From: Gammaproteobacteria bacterium
Lineage (GTDB): Bacteria; Pseudomonadota; Gammaproteobacteria; Steroidobacterales; Foliamicaceae
Direction: 5' to 3'
Length of the DNA stretch: 64,000 bases
Assembly: GCA_009838035.1 (NCBI GenBank)
Contig: VXSK01000002.1
Coordinates: forward strand, 124,001-188,000
In this document: positions 44,081 to 52,825 of the stretch, one piece after another
Numbering within the stretch: position 1 is the first letter of the stretch
How the letters are laid out: every line of letters begins with the position of its first letter
Notes under the pieces: generated by a model
What the model was told of the DNA's origin: nothing
What the model saw: the letters and a program-made list of their open reading frames with translations, nothing else
The model's database searches: none
Made by a program: the position numbers and the translations under genes

Positions 44081-45042
44081 TGCGGCGCAGATCGGTCATC
44101 GGCGGCCTGGTCGGCGGCGCATTGCTCAGTCGCGGCAGGCTCATAAGCGCCGCAATGGCGGAGGGAGAAGATACGGTGACTACCGACAAGGCCCGTTACG
44201 CGGGCGTGGGAGAGAAATGGAAAGGCGCAGCAGCCCTGGCTGGCGGCAAGGGCTATGCGCAGTGCCGGCTGGGAGCCTTGCATTACCGGCACTTGCGTGC
44301 ACCGTCCGGAAGCGACCTCAAGCCAACGATCCTGTTGCTGCACCAGACGCCGTTCGGCCTGGCGGAGTGGGTCGACATACAACCCATGCTGACGGAAATG
44401 AGTCATGACACGATCGCGCCGGACAATCCGGGTTACGGGATGTCGGACCCGCCGCCGGACTCCGTAACGATCGCCGATCTTGCAGACAACCTGGTCGATC
44501 TCCTCGACCATCTGGACGTGAAGCAGGTTGCGGTGGCCGGCCATCACACCGGCGCCTCCATAGCCGCTTCGTTCGCGGCGCGCCACGCCGAGCGCACGGC
44601 TTGCGTCGTGCTGCACGGCTGTCCGGTTTACGACGAGGCCGAGCGGGCGAAGCGGCTCGCGCAGGCTGCGCCGCAGATCCACCTGCGCGAGGACGGATCG
44701 CATCTGTCGGACATTTTTTCCGCCATACACTCGCGCGCGCCGTTTCCCCGCGGGCTGGCTACGGCGACCTGGGGAACGCTGGGCGCCTGGTGGGCCGGTT
44801 TCGACACACCCACATACCGCGCCGTCTTCGCCAACGACATGGCGGCGGACCTGGACAGGATTCGCACGCCCGTCCGGATCCTCACGGACCGCGGCGACAG
44901 CCTTCACGAGCAGGACAGGCAGGTCGCCGACCGGCGCGCCGACTTCAGCCTCGAAGTCTTTTCCGACGGGGGTTCCTTTTCGTTGATGCTGGATCCGCGA
45001 AAATGGGCCGAAAGGGTCGCGGCTTTTGTCTCTGCGAGCTAG
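44080..45042 (+). CDS. alpha/beta hydrolase-fold protein with GHHTG elbow, Tat-like signal
   Basis: A 320-residue protein. MRRRSVIGGLVGGALLSRGR resembles a Tat signal. The fold core has ILLLHQTPFGLAEW, APDNPGYGMSDPPPDSVTIADLA and the elbow VAGHHTGASIAASFAARH with histidine H156 in place of the serine nucleophile. Aspartate in ILTDRGDSLHEQ may be the acid; a catalytic histidine near the C-terminus is not evident (GGSFSLMLDP). It is clearly related to the gene at 45959-46774. Its start is coupled to the FAD gene stop. Substrate and reaction are unknown. Confidence 0.82.
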   Translation: MRRRSVIGGLVGGALLSRGRLISAAMAEGEDTVTTDKARYAGVGEKWKGAAALAGGKGYAQCRLGALHYRHLRAPSGSDLKPTILLLHQTPFGLAEWVDIQPMLTEMSHDTIAPDNPGYGMSDPPPDSVTIADLADNLVDLLDHLDVKQVAVAGHHTGASIAASFAARHAERTACVVLHGCPVYDEAERAKRLAQAAPQIHLREDGSHLSDIFSAIHSRAPFPRGLATATWGTLGAWWAGFDTPTYRAVFANDMAADLDRIRTPVRILTDRGDSLHEQDRQVADRRADFSLEVFSDGGSFSLMLDPRKWAERVAAFVSAS

Positions 45043-45094
45043 CAGGCTGTCGGGCAGGGGGCTATTCGAGCGGGTACTGTTAGTCTCCCTGAAT

Positions 45095-46192
45095 ATGAAT
45101 CCGAAAATAACCTCGATGCGCTGCCTGCCAATCCTTCTTTGGGCCGCGCTGCACATGTCCGGTGTTGACGCCTCGCATGAGCCGGAAGCCGCGGCTGTGA
45201 ACGCTGCCGAGGAGGAGCAGGCGGCGTTTGATGTCGAGCGCGTCTACTCCAACCAAGAGGGGCTTGTGCAGCTTGCACTGGACAAGGTTCGCGCCTCCGA
45301 AGAAGGCGTGGCCGAGACCTATTTCGTAGGCTTTGGCTCGTCCGACGCGCAGGACGTCTTTGAAAATGAGGTCAAATTGGTCGAGGCGCAATTCCGGGAG
45401 CAGCTCGGGGCCGAAGGCCGAACGGCGATGCTCATCAACAGTCGCAATACCATCGATGACCTGCCACTGGCCAACGGCAGGAATCTCGCAGCGGTGCTCA
45501 GCGGAATCGGACGGAAGATGGGCCCCGAGGACCTGCTGGTCCTGCACATGACCTCACACGGCTCCAGGAAACACCGGTTCGACGTGTCCTTCAAACCGTT
45601 CCGTCTGAGGGACTTTTCCGCCGAGCGCATCGGTGAAATCGTAGATGGCGCGAATCTGCCATGGCGCGTTGTGGTCGTATCCGCCTGTTTTTCCGGAGGC
45701 TATATCGAAGCCCTGAAGTCGCCACGCACAATGGTCATAACCGCAGCAAGCGCCCGGCGGGAGTCTTTCGGCTGCGAGAACGGACGCGACTACACCTATT
45801 TCGGCGAAGCGTTCTACCGCGACAGTCTTACCGACGGAGACTACAGCGCCGCGTTCAGGCGTGCGGTCGCCCTGGTTCGCAAGCGCGAGCGGAGCAAGGG
45901 CTTCCGGCATTCCCGGCCGCAACTCTGGGTGGGTGAGGAGATCGAAGACAAGTTGCCGCTATTGCCTGAGGAAGCGCTCGATCTCCTCGACGAGATAGTC
46001 GCGCCGGAGAGTAAGGACACCGTGGGAGAAGCCCGGGATGTCGAGACGCCGTCCGTTCCTGAACAGGTGGGAGGTCTGGTGGGTCACGGCCCACAGATCG
46101 TCCTCGGGATTGAGAACAAGCACCGGTTGGCTGACTTCAGCCATGGCGCCCAGGAAATCGTAGCGATAAACGGCAACGTATCCCCACGGTAG
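45095..46192 (+). CDS. exported C13/caspase-like cysteine peptidase
   Basis: A 365-residue protein with an N-terminal signal (RCLPILLWAALHMSG). The catalytic dyad of clan CD peptidases can be read: histidine in LVLHMTSHGSRKH (H155) and cysteine in VVVVSACFSGGYIE (C198), with the C13/legumain-like spacing. It would be a periplasmic peptidase or transpeptidase-like enzyme. The catalytic domain ends near residue 290. The last 78 residues are read across the opposite strand of the convergent hydrolase gene and look like a run-on tail, probably because an original stop was lost. The start is the ATG at 45095. Confidence 0.8.
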   Translation: MNPKITSMRCLPILLWAALHMSGVDASHEPEAAAVNAAEEEQAAFDVERVYSNQEGLVQLALDKVRASEEGVAETYFVGFGSSDAQDVFENEVKLVEAQFREQLGAEGRTAMLINSRNTIDDLPLANGRNLAAVLSGIGRKMGPEDLLVLHMTSHGSRKHRFDVSFKPFRLRDFSAERIGEIVDGANLPWRVVVVSACFSGGYIEALKSPRTMVITAASARRESFGCENGRDYTYFGEAFYRDSLTDGDYSAAFRRAVALVRKRERSKGFRHSRPQLWVGEEIEDKLPLLPEEALDLLDEIVAPESKDTVGEARDVETPSVPEQVGGLVGHGPQIVLGIENKHRLADFSHGAQEIVAINGNVSPR

Positions 46193-46774
46193 CCGGCTGC
46201 CCAGGCGCAATGCGTCGGCCATTCCGACATGGAGTTCTTCGGCCGGTATTCCGGGGTCCGCCAGCTCGCCGATGAGCGACCAGAGTTTTTCGACATGAGC
46301 CAGCGTCCGGTCCGGCGGCGGAAAACGCTCGCTCAGCCGGTCGAGCCTCTCGGCGCGAATGTCCTCCGGGTACGCCGCCAATCCAAACAATACGCAGCGC
46401 CGAACCCGCTGCCCGTCCCGGCGCGCCATCTCCGTGGCGGTTATTGAACCCGTGTGATAGCCCATCACGTCGAAAGGCCCGGGTGCAATGATCCCGTGGC
46501 TTGCGAGGTGTTGCATAAAGTCGAACATCGCTTCGGCGTAGTCGCCGATTTCAACCGGTTCGGGCGGAGGATCGCTCATGCCGTAACCCGGCGTGTCGGG
46601 GGCAACGACCACCCTGTCCTTCGCCAGGAACGGCTGGATAGGTTCCCACTGGCGGCTATTGCTGGGTGTCTGGTGCAGGCACAGCAACGGCGGCTGCGTA
46701 GCCTCTTCGGGAGTCACGATTCGATAGTGCAGTTGGCCGTAACGGCCGGGTGCGTAGGCTTTGGTCGGACGCAT
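45959..46774 (-). CDS. alpha/beta hydrolase-fold protein with GYHTG elbow
   Basis: A 271-residue protein of the same subfamily as the gene at 44080: LLCLHQTPSNSRQW, APDTPGYGMSDPPPEPVEIGDYA and elbow DVMGYHTGSITATEMARR with H107 in the nucleophile place. Unlike its relatives it keeps a C-terminal histidine (DIPGFSHGVLTL) and an acid (LVLNPEDDLW). It begins 52 bases from the divergent monooxygenase gene, so the two share a control region. The ATG at 46774 is chosen as the start of conserved sequence. Its 3' 234 bases overlap the C13 peptidase gene on the other strand. Confidence 0.82.
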   Translation of the reverse strand: MRPTKAYAPGRYGQLHYRIVTPEEATQPPLLCLHQTPSNSRQWEPIQPFLAKDRVVVAPDTPGYGMSDPPPEPVEIGDYAEAMFDFMQHLASHGIIAPGPFDVMGYHTGSITATEMARRDGQRVRRCVLFGLAAYPEDIRAERLDRLSERFPPPDRTLAHVEKLWSLIGELADPGIPAEELHVGMADALRLGSRLPWGYVAVYRYDFLGAMAEVSQPVLVLNPEDDLWAVTHQTSHLFRNGRRLDIPGFSHGVLTLRRDYLVEEIERFLRQ

Positions 46775-46826
46775 CGGGATTCTCGCGTGGCATGGTACAA
46801 AGTACGAACCGTACAGGAGTTTACGC

Positions 46827-48179
46827 ATGAATCTGCTCGCGTTCATCATGCAGACGGGCGGGCACATTGCAGGATGGCGCCACCCGCTCGCGACCGACAG
46901 CGCGCTGTGCAACGTCGACTACTTTGTTTCGTGCGCGCAAACGGCAGAGCGCGGCAAGTTTGACGCTGTCTTCTTTGCGGATTCCCTGGGATACCCGGCT
47001 TCCCGCTCGGCGGAGACTTTCGAGGGTCAGGAAACGCCGAAACTCGATCCGCTGCTGTTGCTTTCAGCCGCCGTACCCTTGACGCAGCGGGTCGGTTTGA
47101 TCGGGACCGCGTCGACTACCTACAACGAGCCGTACCCCACCGCACGGCGCTTCGCGACCCTGGACCACATCAGTCGGGGCCGGGCGGGATGGAACATCGT
47201 TACCTCAACCATGGAGAACGAGGCACACAACCATGGTCTTGAACGCCACATGGGACACGCGGAACGCTATCAACGCGCAACAGAATTCGTCGATGCGGCG
47301 CGCAAGCTCTGGGACAGTTGGCAATCCGGCGCGCTCCTGGCCGACCAGGACAGCGGCCGCTACACAGACGCGTCGAGGATCAGCGCGGTCAATCACTCCG
47401 GAGAGCACTTCACGATCGCCGGCCCGCTCAACCTGCCCCGTACGCCTCAGGGACATCCGGTCCTGGTTCAGGCCGGTGCATCCGCCGATGGCAAGGCGTT
47501 CGCCGCCCGCTACGCCGAAGTCATCTTCACGTCCCATCCGGCCATCGACAGCGCAATTGGCTTTCGCCGGGAAATGCATGAAAGGGCAGCTGCCTTCGGC
47601 CGCTCAAAGGACGCCATCAAGGTCTTGCCTGCGATTACGCCGTATATCGGCCGGTCCCGTGAGGAGGCTCAAGCATTCAAACAGGAGCTGGATGAACTCA
47701 TTCCGCTGCCCATTGCGCTGGAAAAGCTGGAGACGCTCCTCGGCGGATTCGATCTCACGGGTCACGATCTCGAGGGTCCATTGCCTGCGCTGCCGCCGGA
47801 GTATCTTGAGGTGCAGAGTTCCACGCGGGACCGGGTGCTGGAGGCGGCCGGGCAGGAAGGCGCCACGGTGCGCAAGCTGGCCTACCAGGTCGCAGGGGGA
47901 CGAACGAGCAGCGCGGCGATCGGCACGGCGGAAGACGTCGCCGACCTGCTCTCCGAGTGGTACGAGGCCGGCGCCGCGGATGGATTCATCATCTCGCCCC
48001 CGGTCCTGGCATCCGGCCTGGAAACCTTCGTGGACCAGGTAGTTCCGATCCTGCAGGCGCGCGGCCTGTTCCGCAAGGACTATGCGGGGGAGACGCTACG
48101 CGATCATCTGGGCCTTGAAGCACCGGCAAACCGATACGAGAAGGATCCGCAACTGCGTATCAGGCCCGAGATATGGTAG
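46827..48179 (+). CDS. LLM-class flavin-dependent monooxygenase (NtaA/SnaA/DszA type)
   Basis: A 450-residue TIM-barrel flavoprotein. Signatures include GWRHP near the N-terminus, FFADSLGYP, TASTTYNEPYPTARRFATLDHISRGRAGWNIVTS (the family core), and GHPVLVQAGASADGKAFAARYAEVIF. These enzymes use FMNH2 from a partner reductase to oxidise polyaminocarboxylates, sulfones, thiols or hydroxamates. No reductase gene is present nearby. The ATG is preceded by AGGAG at suitable spacing. It is a close paralogue of the gene at 49222 and divergent from a GYHTG hydrolase-fold gene. Confidence 0.9.
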   Translation: MNLLAFIMQTGGHIAGWRHPLATDSALCNVDYFVSCAQTAERGKFDAVFFADSLGYPASRSAETFEGQETPKLDPLLLLSAAVPLTQRVGLIGTASTTYNEPYPTARRFATLDHISRGRAGWNIVTSTMENEAHNHGLERHMGHAERYQRATEFVDAARKLWDSWQSGALLADQDSGRYTDASRISAVNHSGEHFTIAGPLNLPRTPQGHPVLVQAGASADGKAFAARYAEVIFTSHPAIDSAIGFRREMHERAAAFGRSKDAIKVLPAITPYIGRSREEAQAFKQELDELIPLPIALEKLETLLGGFDLTGHDLEGPLPALPPEYLEVQSSTRDRVLEAAGQEGATVRKLAYQVAGGRTSSAAIGTAEDVADLLSEWYEAGAADGFIISPPVLASGLETFVDQVVPILQARGLFRKDYAGETLRDHLGLEAPANRYEKDPQLRIRPEIW

Positions 48180-48190
48180 CGAAGCACTAA

Positions 48191-49114
48191 TCAATCGATG
48201 AAGTCGCTCAGAACGCGCGCCAGTGCGGCGGGTTCTTCCTGCATGGCGAACGCGCCGGAGTTCGCGATTTCCAGGAAGGTCGCGCCGGGGAGCGCGGCTT
48301 CGGCGCCGGCGCGATATTTCCCGTAGGCCCGGTCCTTTTCTCCATACGCGATAAGCGTCGGGGCCGTTACCCGGGCGAGCGTTCCGACGATATCGGTAAT
48401 GGCGACGCCTCGTTCCGACGGTTGGATCCAGCGCCCGGCCGCTTTCCGGCTGGCGAGGCTTTCGACGTAGATATCGTGAGTGTCGACGATGCCGAATGTT
48501 TCGTTCAGCATGTCTTCCCGGAAGACGATCGGCAGCCCGTTTTCATCGAACAGATCGCGTTGCGCGTCGTCAATAAGGGCGCGGATTTGATCGAGGGACC
48601 GCCGTGGCGCCAACGCTGACGATACGATCGCCAGCCTGTTGATCCGCTCAGGCCAGAACGCCGCGAGGATCACGCTGACGCATCCGCCCAGCGACGTGCC
48701 TATGAGATCGACCTTGTCGATTTCAAGTTCATCGAATGCCCCGACCAGCAGGGAGGCCGACTCGCCCAGGGTCTGGACGTATGGGGGAGGCCCTTGCCAC
48801 TGCGATCCGCCATGACCGGGTAGGTCGAACGCGATGACGCGCCGCTCCCGGCCCAGAATGGCCGCCACGTGCCGCCAGTCGGACAACCAGCCTCCCAGCC
48901 GGTGCAGCAGGACGACAGGCGGTTTGCCCGTGTTGTCCGGTCCCGTTGCCGCGTAATGCAGAACGCCGCCGGCGCGGCGCAGCTCGTTCCGGGATTCCCA
49001 GGGGCCCACCGGTGGCGTCACGTCCACTCCGGCCTGCGCTGCACCGGGGGCAGGGCCCGCAACGCCCAGGGCGCTTATGCCGGCCGCCAAAACGAAGTCA
49101 CGTCGATTGATCAT
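48191..49114 (-). CDS. Tat-exported alpha/beta hydrolase lacking the catalytic histidine
   Basis: A 307-residue protein with a Tat-like signal (NRRDFVLAAGISALGVAG). The serine elbow is normal (LIGTSLGGCVSVILA, S141) and an acid is present in IAYGEKDRAYG. The place where the catalytic histidine is expected reads ANSGAFAMQEEP, so the H of the usual G-H-F/E-x-P pattern is replaced by alanine. Either another residue serves as base or the protein has become non-hydrolytic. The gene ends 11 bases from the convergent monooxygenase and starts 107 bases from the next one. It has a GVSV-type core but is not of the G-x-H-T-G subgroup. Confidence 0.85.
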   Translation of the reverse strand: MINRRDFVLAAGISALGVAGPAPGAAQAGVDVTPPVGPWESRNELRRAGGVLHYAATGPDNTGKPPVVLLHRLGGWLSDWRHVAAILGRERRVIAFDLPGHGGSQWQGPPPYVQTLGESASLLVGAFDELEIDKVDLIGTSLGGCVSVILAAFWPERINRLAIVSSALAPRRSLDQIRALIDDAQRDLFDENGLPIVFREDMLNETFGIVDTHDIYVESLASRKAAGRWIQPSERGVAITDIVGTLARVTAPTLIAYGEKDRAYGKYRAGAEAALPGATFLEIANSGAFAMQEEPAALARVLSDFID

Positions 49115-49221
49115 CAGATGTTCCGCCTCCCCAACAGGACGATCACGCCTGCACATGGTACGCCGGTAAATCGAACTCGCCCGGCGCGCGTTGCTGCGCG
49201 GAACGATAAACTTCGCGCACC

Positions 49222-50589
49222 ATGTTGGACCCGCATCAGCTAATCCTGGCCGTTTTCATTCACAACAGCGGCTCCCATCCCGGCGGCTGGCGCTATCCGG
49301 AGGGAGGCCCGCTCGATCAGCACGATTTCAGCAACTTCGCCCGGCTCGCGAAGAAGGCCGAACAGGGCAAGCTCCACATCTATTTCTCGGGCGATTCAAT
49401 GGGCTACCCCAACATCAAGGGCAGGGAAGCTTTCGCGGCCACCGACTATGCCGGCAAGCTCGAGCCCAGCACGTTGCTGGGCGCGCTTGCCGCGGTCACG
49501 CACCAAATCGGCCTAGTCGCAACGATGTCCACGACGTTCAACGAACCGTATGCGGTCGCCCGCCGTTTCGCGTCTCTCGACCACATTTCGGGGGGCCGCG
49601 CGGGCTGGAACGTCGTCACGTCGACGAGTTCGATCGAGGCGCGCAATTTCGGCTTCGACAGGATCATGGACCATGACCGGCGCTACGAGCGCGCCGAGGA
49701 GTTCGTCGACGTCGTCCGCCGGCTATGGGACAGTTGGGAAGACGGCGCCATCATCCGTGATGCGGCCGCGGGACGGTACTTCTCGCCCGACAGGGTCCAT
49801 CAACTGGATCACGAGGGCGAGTTCTTCCGGGTCGCCGGCCCGCTGAATATTGGCCGGCCGCCCCAAGGACACCCCGCCATCGTCCAGGCGGGCGGCTCGC
49901 CGCCGGGGAGGGCGCTGGCGGCGAGGACCGCCGATCTGATATTCACCGCACAGAACAACCTGGATGACGCGCGGGCTTTCTACGACGACATGAAGCAGCG
50001 CGCCGCCGGTTTCGGCCGGGATCCTGCAAAGCTCAAGGTGATTCCCTCGGTCCAGTTCATCGTGGGGGCAACGGAACAGGAAGCCAAGCGCAAGCAGCAG
50101 GAACTGATCGAGCTGATTCCCGACGCGCTCGCCATTCAGACCTTGCAATTGCAGATTGGCGCCGACCTGTCGCATTGCTCACCCGACGACCCTTTGCCCG
50201 AGATCGCGAAAACCGAGGGCGGGCAATGGGTGCAGGAACAGATCGTGAAGATGGCGCGCGAGGACAAGCTCACGATACGCGAGCTTGCAAGACGTGTCGT
50301 CGTTTCGCGCGCAAGCCTGGTTCGAGCCGGAACGCCGGAGCAGATCGCCGATTTCTGCGAAGAATGGTTTCGCGCCGGCGCCGCGGACGGCTTCTCGATT
50401 ACACCGAATTACCTGCCGGAAAACCTCGACGAATTCGTCGATGAAGTCGTGCCGATTCTGCAGGCGCGTAGGCTCTTCCGTACCGACTATGAAGGCACCA
50501 CGCTGCGCGAGAACCTCGGGCTCGAACGACCCGCCAACAGCTTTTCGCTGGACCCGTCTCTCGGCACGGAACCGGAAATCTGGTCTTAA
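49222..50589 (+). CDS. LLM-class flavin-dependent monooxygenase (NtaA/SnaA/DszA type), second copy
   Basis: A 455-residue paralogue of the preceding monooxygenase: GGWRYPEGG, YFSGDSMGYPNIKG, TMSTTFNEPYAVARRFASLDHISGGRAGWNVVTS, GHPAIVQAGGSPPGRALAARTADLIF and tail VPILQARRLFRTDYEGTTLRENLGLERPAN, which pairs closely with the first copy. The ATG at 49222 has no strong ribosome binding site. Each copy lies divergently from an alpha/beta hydrolase-fold gene, so the pair arose as a module. Oxidation of a C-N or C-S bond of the island's substrate is likely from family knowledge. Confidence 0.9.
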   Translation: MLDPHQLILAVFIHNSGSHPGGWRYPEGGPLDQHDFSNFARLAKKAEQGKLHIYFSGDSMGYPNIKGREAFAATDYAGKLEPSTLLGALAAVTHQIGLVATMSTTFNEPYAVARRFASLDHISGGRAGWNVVTSTSSIEARNFGFDRIMDHDRRYERAEEFVDVVRRLWDSWEDGAIIRDAAAGRYFSPDRVHQLDHEGEFFRVAGPLNIGRPPQGHPAIVQAGGSPPGRALAARTADLIFTAQNNLDDARAFYDDMKQRAAGFGRDPAKLKVIPSVQFIVGATEQEAKRKQQELIELIPDALAIQTLQLQIGADLSHCSPDDPLPEIAKTEGGQWVQEQIVKMAREDKLTIRELARRVVVSRASLVRAGTPEQIADFCEEWFRAGAADGFSITPNYLPENLDEFVDEVVPILQARRLFRTDYEGTTLRENLGLERPANSFSLDPSLGTEPEIWS

Positions 50590-50600
50590 GCGCCGCCGCA

Positions 50601-51524
50601 CTACATGATCGACGGCTCTTCCACGTGCTCCTGCAGACAGCCCCTGAAGGCCTCGTCCGGCGGAAGATCCACGTCCCAGAAGCGTGCGATCACCCTTTCC
50701 CCGGTCAACCCGTTGGTAGCGTCCGTGCATAGCCACACGGCCGGCGGCACGATGATGTCGCCGGGCAGCAGGCGGCCGCCGGCTCGCTGACCGACAACGC
50801 CCGGCACCATGGCCGGCGTGATCAACTCGGTGTCCGACGGACCGCCGGGCAAGAGGATATTCACGTCGATGCCGGTGCCTTTCAGTTCGCCCGCCCAGCA
50901 ACGGTGCGCCGTTTCGAGCGCCGCCTTCGAGGATCCGTAGACGGAATTCCCGGGCCGGACCATGTTGAGCAGGCTGGTGGAAATGGAAATCACCTTGCCG
51001 AATTTCCGCTTCAGCATGTGCGGTATCACGGCTTGGGTCATGAAGAAGACGCCGAACAGGTTGGTCTCCACGATCGCGCGCAATTGCGGCTCGGTGACGT
51101 CGTGGAAGGCCGTGATCTTTGAAAGTCTGTCTCCAAACTCTCCGTAGGATCGCCCGGCGTTGTTGATCAGAACGTCGATGCGGCCGAATTCGCGAAGCGT
51201 TTCTTCCACGGTGCGGGCGCAATCCTCGGGGCGGGTAACGTCGCCGGCAACGGCAATGCACCGGCCGGCCCCTGCGATGTGCTGCGCTTTGCCCAGCACG
51301 CTCGCCAGCGTGTCGCTGTTGCGCCCGGTCAGCGTCAATCGCGCGCCGGCGCGCAGCAGTTCCTTCGCCATGAACCAGCCGAAGCCCCGGCTGCCGCCGG
51401 TGACGACGACGACGCGGTCTTTCAGCGACGGATGGTGCAAAGTCCTCAAGGCGCTCTCCGACCACGTTCCGGCCGACCCGGCATCCGCCGGCTCGCTACT
51501 TCGATTCATGTTGTCATTGCTCAT
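50601..51524 (-). CDS. short-chain dehydrogenase/reductase
   Basis: A 307-residue classical SDR with an N-terminal extension of about 35 residues. The cofactor motif is VVTGGSRGFGWFMAK, NNAG is in VLINNAGRS, and the catalytic tyrosine-lysine pair is in VYGSSKAALETAH; the catalytic serine lies in SISTSLLNM. The substrate loop and the C-terminal extension (TGERVIARFWDVDLP) are unusual. It is convergent with the second monooxygenase gene (11 bases) and divergent from the acyl-CoA-dehydrogenase-like gene (47 bases). It probably oxidises an alcohol intermediate. Confidence 0.88.
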   Translation of the reverse strand: MSNDNMNRSSEPADAGSAGTWSESALRTLHHPSLKDRVVVVTGGSRGFGWFMAKELLRAGARLTLTGRNSDTLASVLGKAQHIAGAGRCIAVAGDVTRPEDCARTVEETLREFGRIDVLINNAGRSYGEFGDRLSKITAFHDVTEPQLRAIVETNLFGVFFMTQAVIPHMLKRKFGKVISISTSLLNMVRPGNSVYGSSKAALETAHRCWAGELKGTGIDVNILLPGGPSDTELITPAMVPGVVGQRAGGRLLPGDIIVPPAVWLCTDATNGLTGERVIARFWDVDLPPDEAFRGCLQEHVEEPSIM

Positions 51525-51571
51525 GGCGCTATTATTCCCCGTTCATTCTTGACTATCGTCAGGTTCCAAGG

Positions 51572-52825
51572 ATGCCCCAGAACAATGCTCCGGCGTCAAT
51601 AGACTCCGCGATACCGACGCCGGCCGAGCTGGCAGCGGCCGCCGATTCGCTCGCTCCGCTTGTTCGCGCGAATGCCGTCCTGGCGGAGGAGTTGCGCGAC
51701 CCGGTCCCCGAGGTGGTGGACGCGCTGAGAAAGGCGGGGCTGCACAAACTGTACAGACCGCGACGCTTTGGAGGCTACGGTCTTGACTGGGGACCTCATT
51801 TCACGGTGAGTGAGCGGCTCGCGCGCGAGTGCGGATCGACCGGCTGGCTGGTGTCGCTGGTCTTTTCCCACGTGATGTACCTGGGCCGGTTTCCGCTGGA
51901 AGCCCAGGAGGAGTTCTTTGCCAGCGCCGGCGACGACGCCGTGCTGGCGAGCGGCTCCGCCGGCGGCGGCGCGATTCATCGCGAGGGCTCCGACTGGCAG
52001 TTGACGGGTCGATGGGCGTTCGTCAGCGGCGTGAACGTGGCCAGTGGCGTGATGGTCACAGCCCGCGAAAACCCCGAGGGCCCGATTTCCCACTTTGCGA
52101 TACTCCTGCCGGAGGAGTATCAGGTTCTGGACACCTGGCATGTCGAGGGACTTCGCGGTACCGGAAGCCATGACGTTGTGGTCGAACAGCTACTCGTTCC
52201 GGCGCGACGCGTGCTGACCATAGAAGAGTTTGCCAGCATGAATCCGCCGGGCGCCGCGATTGCGGAAAGCTACGTACACCGGGTTCGCACCTGGCCATAT
52301 CAGACAAGCTGGCTCATAGGGCCGTTGCTCGGCACGGCGCGGGGGGCTATGGAGTCGTATTGCGGGCAAACTCGAGAACGTACCGGAAGGCTGTTCGGCG
52401 AACCGATCGTGTCGCAGGTGCCGGTCCAGGTCCGCATCGGGGAAGCCTGCGCAAGGCTGGACGCCGCGGAGTTGCTGTTTGAGGAAGTCATCAGGGTGCT
52501 TCATGCCGCCGGCGCGGCAGGCGAGGAGATTGCCGGCGAGCGGCTGCTGCGCCTGCGGCGTCTGATGACCTTCGGATCGCGGCTGTGCACGTCCACGGCG
52601 GATTCCCTGGCGGCCATGATGGGCGTCACGGGGCAAAAGGCGTCCAATCCCGTGCAGAGGCTGTACCGTGATTGCCGCGCCATATCCACGCATATCGAGC
52701 TCAACTGGGATCAGTCCATGGCGCCGACGGGCAAGGTTCGACTGGGCGTGCCGACCGGCGACCCGTTGATCGATGGCGACTCGACCTCAGCCAACACTTC
52801 ACCCGTCCTCGGCAAGCAAATCTGA
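51572..52825 (+). CDS. acyl-CoA-dehydrogenase-fold flavin monooxygenase (HsaA/DszC type)
   Basis: A 417-residue protein of the acyl-CoA dehydrogenase fold that lacks the dehydrogenase glutamate context. It has the pattern of two-component monooxygenases (HsaA, DszC): ELRDPVPEVVDALRKAGLHKLYRPRRFGGYG, ARECGSTGWLVSL, GRWAFVSGV (in place of the GSK motif) and a C-terminal YRDCRAISTHIELNWD typical of this group. Such proteins hydroxylate aromatic or heterocyclic compounds with reduced flavin from a partner. The stop overlaps the next gene (TGATG). With the two DszA-type enzymes it forms a set like known desulfurisation or aromatic pathways. Confidence 0.86.
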   Translation: MPQNNAPASIDSAIPTPAELAAAADSLAPLVRANAVLAEELRDPVPEVVDALRKAGLHKLYRPRRFGGYGLDWGPHFTVSERLARECGSTGWLVSLVFSHVMYLGRFPLEAQEEFFASAGDDAVLASGSAGGGAIHREGSDWQLTGRWAFVSGVNVASGVMVTARENPEGPISHFAILLPEEYQVLDTWHVEGLRGTGSHDVVVEQLLVPARRVLTIEEFASMNPPGAAIAESYVHRVRTWPYQTSWLIGPLLGTARGAMESYCGQTRERTGRLFGEPIVSQVPVQVRIGEACARLDAAELLFEEVIRVLHAAGAAGEEIAGERLLRLRRLMTFGSRLCTSTADSLAAMMGVTGQKASNPVQRLYRDCRAISTHIELNWDQSMAPTGKVRLGVPTGDPLIDGDSTSANTSPVLGKQI

